IMG/VR virus record: IMGVR_UViG_3300042691_032639
Span: 1 to 29,498 of that record
Direction: 5' to 3' (one strand)
DNA: 29,498 bases
Source of the DNA: a virus
Part shown: positions 24,083 to 29,498 of the stretch, in pieces
Numbering within the stretch: position 1 is the stretch's first letter
How the letters are laid out: every line of letters starts with the position of its first letter
Notes under the pieces: model-generated
Seen by the model: only the letters and a program-made list of their open reading frames with translations
The model's database searches: none
What the model was told of the DNA's origin: nothing
Position numbers and translations under genes: made by a program

Positions 24083-25522
24083 TTATTTTTTGTTAATACC
24101 TGCTAAAATCTTCATACGTTCTGATTGCGGACTTGCTTCTTGACTTGTTCTTGAACGAACCAAGAACGGACTTGCACCTGATCGTGAAACTGCTTCGTTT
24201 AGTGATTTCGGTGCTTTAACTTCGATCTTAGCACCTTCCACCGCACTTTGAAGTGTTTCAAAAGCGATTTTGGCTGTTTCAACCGTTTCTGTTTTAGCAA
24301 TAGATTCGACAATCATCTTTTTTTGTCGCTCATTCAAGGAGATATTTTCTAAAACACGGTTTGTATATAGTAATTTAGCATTTGAAAGATTCATTCTTTC
24401 AATATGTTCCTTAAGGGAACCAAGCATGTTTTTCAAATCTAAATTTTCTTTCTTTAATTCTTCGTTTCTTTTTTTTGTTTTTGCAATTTGCTTATCGCTT
24501 TCTTCAACTGCGTCTTGCAAATGTTTTAATTCTTCTTTATATTTATCATCTTTACGGTGAGCTAATTCATTTGCTACCGCTTCTCTTGTTTCTTTTGTTG
24601 TGACACCACGATGACCAGTTGGAACATTTTTTGTATCCACTTCTACTGTTGTTTCTTCTTCTAATTCACCATATTGTGGTTCCATACTTACTTCGTCTTG
24701 TTCTTCTTCACCAAAATTGACCATCATATCTTCGTCTTGTTCTTCGCCTTCTTCGTCCATAGATACCAATAAGTCTTCGCTTACATCTGCGTCCGGTTCT
24801 GGATCAACAGCGCCATCATTCATTAAAGCTGCTAAATTTTCATCATATTCTTCTTGCCCTTCTTCATATCCAGCAGGTTCAATAAATTCTGGACCTTCGC
24901 CAAAACCGGCACCAGCTTCATCTAGATCTTTTTCATAAAATTCAAACATTTCATCTTCATCTAGAGCTTCTGGCGAATAATAGCCTTCACCTTCTTCTAA
25001 ATCTTGATCGCCTTCATCTGCGTTTTCGTCTTCGTCAACATCATAAGACATTGATTCTGCTAATGCTGGTGCTGCGGGTGTTGGGATACCAGTTGGTGCT
25101 GCCCCCATAGCTGGCATGCTTGTCATTGGAAGCATACCACCACCAGTTTGCATAGCTGGCTCTTCTTCTTGTTCAATTTCTGGTGTTTGTTTCTTAAGTT
25201 CTGAAAAATCTATTTCGATCATTTGCTTATCGTCATCTGTCATATAGGAATCAGGTGTTTTTTCAACTAAATCCTTTTCTATACGAGATTTTTCTTTTTT
25301 TGACGATAAATCTGATGGAGTATTTTCTAAAGCACTAGCTGCATCCATTGGATCTTCTTTTGGCTCAACAGGTTCGGCTTGTTCTTCTTGTTCTAATAAT
25401 TTATCTACTGCTTCTTTGATTTGATGAGAGTATTTTTCGACCAAATCCTTTTCAGCACTTTTGATAGCCGCTTGTCTAAGGGCGGTTGCGTCAACGATGG
25501 CTTGTTCCAATAGTGATGACAT
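24083..25522 (-). CDS. 22: Prohead core scaffolding protein, gp22-like
   Basis: The start at ATG 25522 (MSSLLEQAIVDATALRQAAI) is supported by GGAG at 25529-25532; a TTG at 25534 would only extend into the RBS. The 479-aa protein has a helical N-terminus, a long, very acidic low-complexity middle (about 145-290, many D/E runs), and a coiled coil (about 325-375). It then has SNAKLLYTNRVLENISLNER (about 377-396), IVESIAKTETVETAK and FETLQSAV. This NAKLLYTNRVL…LNERQK…ETLQ block is characteristic of prohead core proteins in aquatic T4-like phages. The C-terminal SLNEAVSRSGAS to ERMKILAGI tail is also typical. It directly precedes the capsid gene, as in T4 22-23. It shapes the prohead and is then degraded by the prohead protease. 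Confidence 0.9.
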   Translation of the reverse strand: MSSLLEQAIVDATALRQAAIKSAEKDLVEKYSHQIKEAVDKLLEQEEQAEPVEPKEDPMDAASALENTPSDLSSKKEKSRIEKDLVEKTPDSYMTDDDKQMIEIDFSELKKQTPEIEQEEEPAMQTGGGMLPMTSMPAMGAAPTGIPTPAAPALAESMSYDVDEDENADEGDQDLEEGEGYYSPEALDEDEMFEFYEKDLDEAGAGFGEGPEFIEPAGYEEGQEEYDENLAALMNDGAVDPEPDADVSEDLLVSMDEEGEEQDEDMMVNFGEEEQDEVSMEPQYGELEEETTVEVDTKNVPTGHRGVTTKETREAVANELAHRKDDKYKEELKHLQDAVEESDKQIAKTKKRNEELKKENLDLKNMLGSLKEHIERMNLSNAKLLYTNRVLENISLNERQKKMIVESIAKTETVETAKIAFETLQSAVEGAKIEVKAPKSLNEAVSRSGASPFLVRSRTSQEASPQSERMKILAGINKK

Positions 25523-25528
25523 TAATTT

Positions 25529-25532
25529 CTCC
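25529..25532 (-). promoter_or_regulatory. RBS fixing the scaffold start
   Basis: The minus strand GGAG is six bases before the ATG at 25522, the same arrangement as the capsid gene. Confidence 0.65.
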
Positions 25533-25551
25533 AAAACGCATTAATATTTTA

Positions 25552-25562
25552 ATTAAATAGTG
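25552..25562 (-). promoter_or_regulatory. Candidate late promoter motif upstream of scaffold and capsid
   Basis: The sense strand reads CACTATTTAAT, a close variant of ATACTATTTAT, 29 bases before the scaffold ATG and in the 59-base gap after the bS21-like gene. It would drive the scaffold-capsid unit that ends at the 22103 terminator. Confidence 0.4.
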
Positions 25563-25581
25563 TACAATAATTCTAAATGAC

Positions 25582-25884
25582 TTAATCTGTTATATTTTTT
25601 GGTCGTGCTGTATTCTTTCTTTTCTTTTTTGGTGCCTCAATTGCTTCTTTATTCATTTCTTCATTGTATTTTTTAGAATTTCTAAGGCGATTGATTCTTT
25701 TTTGTCTTTCTTTAATTGATTTTTTTGTAAATCTTCTTGACATTGCAGAATTTTCATATAAATAATATACTAAAGAGTCCTTACTACATTCTTTTAAGAA
25801 TCTTTTAATCAAATTTTCTGTTGATTCTGCTGAAGGTCTAACTCCCGGTGGTAAACTAACTGATAATAGTGCTGCTCTCGACAT
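25582..25884 (-). CDS. Ribosomal protein bS21-like protein
   Basis: The 100-aa product aligns by eye with bacterial small-subunit protein bS21. VRPSAESTENLIKRFLKECS (15-34) matches the bS21 pattern V…E…ESxExALRRFKRxC. This is followed by YYLYENSAMSRRFTKKSIKE (40-59), matching the (R)xxEFYEKPTxxRKRK segment. A very basic tail (RQKRINRLRNSKK, then KKKRKN) ends it. Residues 1-14 and the last ~25 extend beyond usual bS21 (about 70 aa). Phage-encoded bS21 homologues are known from several marine and large phages; they are thought to enter host ribosomes and influence initiation, where bS21 contacts the anti-SD region. The position in the capsid operon, 9 bases after a small helical gene, implies late expression. 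A DNA- or RNA-binding capsid-assembly role is the alternative. Confidence 0.7.
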   Translation of the reverse strand: MSRAALLSVSLPPGVRPSAESTENLIKRFLKECSKDSLVYYLYENSAMSRRFTKKSIKERQKRINRLRNSKKYNEEMNKEAIEAPKKKRKNTARPKNITD

Positions 25885-25892
25885 TTTATGCT

Positions 25893-26285
25893 CTACTTTC
25901 TGCCATTCATGGCATTTAAAATTTTATTCCATTGACCAGCGCTTTCGCTGATCATATCTTTTACTTTAACTTCTCTTTGAGTCTCCGGTACTTTAACTTC
26001 ATTAATTGGTGTTGTTCCGTCAAATGGGTTAAAGCCTGTTCCTCCCATATCAAAACCAAGTTTTTTGTTTTTTTCTACAACTTCTTTTTTAAATACTTTA
26101 TTATAATCTACTTTTTGTTTTAATTTTGGTTTCTGCTCAGATTCTTGTCTTTTTTGAACAATTTTTTCTTCTTTGACAAGTTCTTGAGAGTCTGTTAAAG
26201 TTTTTAAACCTTCTTCTAAAAGAACTTCACGAATACATTCTTTAATTAGCGGTTTAATTATTTTTTTTAATTCTTGTTTATCCAT
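25893..26285 (-). CDS. Small helical protein of the head operon (possible prohead core component)
   Basis: The 130-aa protein starts MDKQELKKIIKPLIKECIRE, an amphipathic helix. A Lys/Glu/Gln-rich low-complexity region (about 40-75), a Gly/Pro/Asn-containing loop (GGTGFNPFDG) and a short C-terminal helix follow. It lies immediately before the bS21-like and scaffold genes, the place where T4 keeps the small prohead core genes 67 and 68. No sequence family is certain, so the core-protein role is inference from context and composition. Confidence 0.65.
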   Translation of the reverse strand: MDKQELKKIIKPLIKECIREVLLEEGLKTLTDSQELVKEEKIVQKRQESEQKPKLKQKVDYNKVFKKEVVEKNKKLGFDMGGTGFNPFDGTTPINEVKVPETQREVKVKDMISESAGQWNKILNAMNGRK

Positions 26286-26315
26286 ATTAACCTCGTAAAA
26301 TATTATTATACTACT

Positions 26316-29288
26316 TTATATAAACCACCACCAAAGATCTGTTGCGTTTATAAACATAGCAATAGCTGTAAAAAAAGTATACCATGTTATACCAGAGCTA
26401 CTGCTTACTGCATGAAATGCTTCATATCCATTGCCTGCAATAGTGTGCGTGGCTAAAGAATTATTTATTTTTTGACCAGCTGCTGCATGAATAGTGGCAT
26501 TAGTATTTTTTAAATTTTTCATATATATCATAATACCATCAATATTTGTTATGCTCGGTAAACCATAATCAGCGTTATTGCCATTATCTAAGTATACCAT
26601 AGAAGAAACGGCAGAAGCAGATTGACCACTTGCGGTTAAGAATAAATATGAATGTGCGATATTTGAGGCTAAGATATTTGTTAATTGTGAACCATTACCA
26701 ATAAATGAACCAGTTCCAACTAGTTTAACACCACCAGCAGAAATATCTAGGTTGCCGCTATTATTGCTAATTGTTGTTGCGGCGACACCAGCAGTTGGTG
26801 AAGCAATAGAAATAGATCCGCTGCCTACAAATATTTCTTTAAATGGTTTATCGCTTGAGCCAAGTGAATAAGAAGAGGAAGAATTTGGAACTATACTTCC
26901 GCCAACTTGGATACCGTTAGAAGCAGTTAACTGTCCTGTTACCGTTGTTGTATCTGTTGATTGATCGCCTAATTGAACATTTCCGCTGACAATTAATGTA
27001 CCTTGTGAAGTTAATGATGTTAAGGTGAGATTTGGGTTTACAGTAATCTCTAATTCGTTTGTTTGTTGAACTACATTTATGGTTGATGTGCTTTTTAAAC
27101 TACGTAAATAACCAGTTCCATTATTAACATCTCTTACAAGAGACTCGCCAGACCCAGTAGATTCTAACGAAGTTATAGGAGATCCGCCACCGCCGCCTTG
27201 AACAGCTGAAATAATTTCTTGTAAAGAAATAAAACCATCAGGTGAAAAAAAATCTATTCCATCGTTCCATATACTTATACCTGAAGAGCTGTTAAATAAA
27301 TCAATTATGTCGTTATCTCTATTATATGTGCTGCTTGAGAGATGCCCAATAATTATTTCAGCGTTTGATACGCCAAAAGAGTCTTTAAACAAAGAACCAG
27401 ATTCATAACTTCCATTACCGTATCCATTAGAAGAAAGATCGTATTCTGCTTCACCAACAACAAGATTGCCATTGACTTTATAACCATTATTAGATGTAAT
27501 AGAATCTAAAACTGTTACATCTTCTGCAAAGAATGGAATTTTTGTCTCGGTTTTAATATTGTAATATATTTCTCTATTGTCAAGTAAAGATCCTTGTTGA
27601 TTAACAATAGGTAAATCAGTATATTTATAACCTGTTACATCGTCTAATTGAATATCATATGGAACATAGTTTGAAGAGGTTATAGAAGCGGTTATTGGCA
27701 AAACGTGCGTATAGGCAACCGTTGAATTATAAACATAAAAAGGAGGATATGCTCCGCTAATATATACATTACTTAAATCTAACTGGCTTTGAACTTTTAG
27801 ATATGAATTTTGATTTATTATGAAAAACTTATCAGCTTCTAAACTACCAGAAAAATAGTGACTGCCGGTTGGAGGACCGTCACCGCGATAATAAAAATCT
27901 ATATTGCTTTCGTACGCATCAATAATTCTACTAAAAGGACCAACAAAATATGAATCAGGATAATAAGTTATCGAGCTATCGTACGAAATTATATAGCCAC
28001 TTTTACAAACAAAATTTGGGGAGAAACTAAGGCCAACATTGCTAACTACTAAATAATCTCCAATAGAACTATAATAAAACTTTTTTGGTCCAATACAAGC
28101 ATTTATGTTGCTTAATGTACCGTTTACGTCTTTAAAAGTAGAATACTCAAAACTTAAATTTTTATAACCAATTAAAGATAAACGAGCGTTATTAAAAAAA
28201 CATCCTAGAAAATTTAACTTATCCGCCTGAGCAAAATTTGTTATATTTAGCGTACCGCTTGCTCCATAGATATAACCATTCACAAATTGCATATACGGAG
28301 GTGTTATAAAGTTTACCGTTCCGCTATTAACGATTTGGCAGTTATAAGCAAAAATCTCATCTCTTGATACTGAAACATATTTTTGGTTTGATAAATATTC
28401 AAGATTGTTTGGAGGGCCAGAAAAACCACCAAAACCAAGACAACTTTCTCCATTATCAAATGCTAATATACGAATCGTATCGTATGCTATCGCACCATTG
28501 ATACCGGCAGTGCGAAAGAAGCCTTTTACTTCTGTTGCTGGTTTGACAATATCAACTGTTTGGTTTATATCGTTATTTCCAAATCCAACCGAGCTTATAT
28601 AAAAATTACTACCAGAGTGTGAAGTGATTACTGCTGTTCTATAGCCATCATTGGATATAAGAAAGCAGCCAGTTAATGAATTTTCTGTTGGTTGTGAACC
28701 TGTAAATGTTAATTTAATTCCGCACTGAACACCATTATTAATTCCAACATCTGGATCGATAGTCAATGCCCCGGTAGTTGGTACATTAGAATATAATGTT
28801 TCTCTTTCGCCAATAAATTTAACTAAAAGATTACTATCACTTTTGCCTATACCTTTGTTAACAAGATTAACAGTTTCTTCGTACGAACCGCTTGCTATGT
28901 TTATTGTTACATGAAAGACTTCTCTATCATTTGTTGTTGCGTTTAACGTAGCTAATTTGTCAACCGCTGCTTGAATTGTTAACAAGGCAGAACCACTTGT
29001 TAAACCAGTATTATTATTTGAACCATTTTTTGAAACATAAACATTTGTTGTGCTGTTGTTAACAAAAGCAGCACCAGACAAATTTAATGTTCCTGCATTT
29101 ATTGTAACAGTATCTATTGAACTGCTGCCTAAAATAACGTTATTATGAAAATAAGCATTAGCATGAACATCTAGTGTATCTACATTACCATCATTATTTT
29201 CTAATGGTGTACCAATAGTAAAGGTATCTTTGGCTGTTGAAGCCATATTAAGACCACCAGAAACCGTTAATGTAGTTAATACTTTCAT
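26316..29288 (-). CDS. Large beta-helical fibre or spike protein
   Basis: The ATG at 29288, one base after the upstream stop (TAAAATG), gives 990 aa; a GTG at 29306 would add six residues overlapping that gene. The N-terminus MKVLTTLTVSGGLN resembles the starts of the three paralogues at 15502-19061. Residues about 95-160 (NVYVSKNGSNNNTGLTSGSA, then LTIQAAVDKL and VTINIASGSYEETVNL) are typical of right-handed parallel beta-helix (pectate-lyase-like) spikes. The region up to ~560 looks like a continuing solenoid. Later come VQLGDQSTDTTTVTGQLTAS, YSLGSSDKPFKEIFVGSGSI and FIGNGSQLTNILA, common fibre motifs. The C-terminal domain (about 880-975) has the ATIHAAAGQKINNSLATHTI pattern, and the protein ends in a run of aromatic residues (DLWWWFI). 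Function: receptor-binding or glycan-degrading spike. No catalytic residues were identified. Confidence 0.75.
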   Translation of the reverse strand: MKVLTTLTVSGGLNMASTAKDTFTIGTPLENNDGNVDTLDVHANAYFHNNVILGSSSIDTVTINAGTLNLSGAAFVNNSTTNVYVSKNGSNNNTGLTSGSALLTIQAAVDKLATLNATTNDREVFHVTINIASGSYEETVNLVNKGIGKSDSNLLVKFIGERETLYSNVPTTGALTIDPDVGINNGVQCGIKLTFTGSQPTENSLTGCFLISNDGYRTAVITSHSGSNFYISSVGFGNNDINQTVDIVKPATEVKGFFRTAGINGAIAYDTIRILAFDNGESCLGFGGFSGPPNNLEYLSNQKYVSVSRDEIFAYNCQIVNSGTVNFITPPYMQFVNGYIYGASGTLNITNFAQADKLNFLGCFFNNARLSLIGYKNLSFEYSTFKDVNGTLSNINACIGPKKFYYSSIGDYLVVSNVGLSFSPNFVCKSGYIISYDSSITYYPDSYFVGPFSRIIDAYESNIDFYYRGDGPPTGSHYFSGSLEADKFFIINQNSYLKVQSQLDLSNVYISGAYPPFYVYNSTVAYTHVLPITASITSSNYVPYDIQLDDVTGYKYTDLPIVNQQGSLLDNREIYYNIKTETKIPFFAEDVTVLDSITSNNGYKVNGNLVVGEAEYDLSSNGYGNGSYESGSLFKDSFGVSNAEIIIGHLSSSTYNRDNDIIDLFNSSSGISIWNDGIDFFSPDGFISLQEIISAVQGGGGGSPITSLESTGSGESLVRDVNNGTGYLRSLKSTSTINVVQQTNELEITVNPNLTLTSLTSQGTLIVSGNVQLGDQSTDTTTVTGQLTASNGIQVGGSIVPNSSSSYSLGSSDKPFKEIFVGSGSISIASPTAGVAATTISNNSGNLDISAGGVKLVGTGSFIGNGSQLTNILASNIAHSYLFLTASGQSASAVSSMVYLDNGNNADYGLPSITNIDGIMIYMKNLKNTNATIHAAAGQKINNSLATHTIAGNGYEAFHAVSSSSGITWYTFFTAIAMFINATDLWWWFI

Positions 29289-29289
29289 T

Positions 29290-29498
29290 TTAGCCGATAC
29301 CTGCACTACCGCTGTAGGCTACAGTTAAATCTGCATGTTGAATGCCAGTTAATTCCGCTACAACATATACTCCAGTTGTATTGTTGCCAGAGTCTGCACC
29401 TAATAAATATATTTTATCTGTTTTCACACGCATTTCTACGCTATAAATATTTTTTCCAGATGTATCTTGATTTTGTAGTAGAAAATGTTGATTATTTT
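29290..29498 (-). CDS. C-terminal end of an upstream virion-type protein (partial)
   Basis: An open frame runs in from the right edge and ends at TAA 29292-29290, giving about 69 residues. It contains IYSVEMRVKTDKIYLLGADS and ends VAYSGSAGIG. It is beta-rich and low in charge, like a small domain of a structural or fibre protein. The stop is one base before the ATG of the large fibre gene, so the two are in the same operon and probably coupled. Confidence 0.7.
   Translation of the reverse strand, partial: NNQHFLLQNQDTSGKNIYSVEMRVKTDKIYLLGADSGNNTTGVYVVAELTGIQHADLTVAYSGSAGIG

Noticed and set aside
29289-29306. GTG start adding six residues to the large fibre
   Set aside because: The ATG at 29288 fits the TAAAATG junction and gives the N-terminus (KVLTTL) shared with the paralogues.
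1-29498. tRNA genes, CRISPR arrays, insertion sequences, attachment sites
   Set aside because: No cloverleaf-type sequence, regularly spaced direct repeats, transposase-like ORF or terminal inverted repeats were seen by eye; a tRNAscan or repeat search was not possible.

Overview
This is the late (structural) region of an AT-rich tailed-phage genome with a contractile tail. It is recognisably T4-like (a myovirus) but divergent. Every convincing gene lies on the minus strand, so transcription runs from the right edge (29498) to the left edge (1). Genes are tightly packed, often sharing ATGA or TAATATG-type junctions. Many starts have purine-rich Shine-Dalgarno sequences, so the host uses SD-dependent initiation. 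The host itself cannot be named from this window. No tRNA, rRNA, CRISPR array, insertion sequence or integrase was seen.

Layout in transcription order: (1) 29498-26316: the C-terminal end of a virion protein, then a ~990-aa beta-helical fibre or spike. (2) 26285-22157: head genes, comprising a small helical protein, a ribosomal protein bS21-like protein, an acidic coiled-coil gp22-like scaffold, and a gp23-like major capsid protein closed by a strong terminator. (3) 22006-19129: neck and tail-completion genes by synteny (gp13-like, gp14-like and a gp15-like protein with an extra C-terminal beta domain). (4) 19061-15502: three fibre-type paralogues that share terminal modules, interrupted by two small helical genes. 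(5) 15424-8166: tail sheath (very large, 992 aa), tail tube, a gp26/T4_baseplate-like protein overlapped by a small out-of-frame ORF (possible frameshifted tail-assembly chaperone pair), and the tape measure. (6) 8163-3248: a tube-fold baseplate protein, a gp53-like LysM-type wedge protein, a large hub-like protein and an unassigned protein. (7) 3240-1: a switch to DNA and cell-biology genes: a minimal family-A DNA polymerase with intact palm motifs, a divergent FtsZ/tubulin-like GTPase, an 84-aa protein, a gp32-like ssDNA-binding protein with its own structured leader and terminator, and the first codons of another gene.

The most unusual content is the tightly coupled polymerase/tubulin-like pair directly downstream of the baseplate genes. 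Next are the bS21-like gene in the capsid operon, the possible +1/-2 frameshift before the tape measure gene, and a recurring intergenic motif (sense strand ATACTATTTAT). That motif twice lies immediately after a terminator and is a good candidate for this phage's late promoter. T4-type portal, terminase and prohead protease genes are not in the window, so gene order departs from T4.
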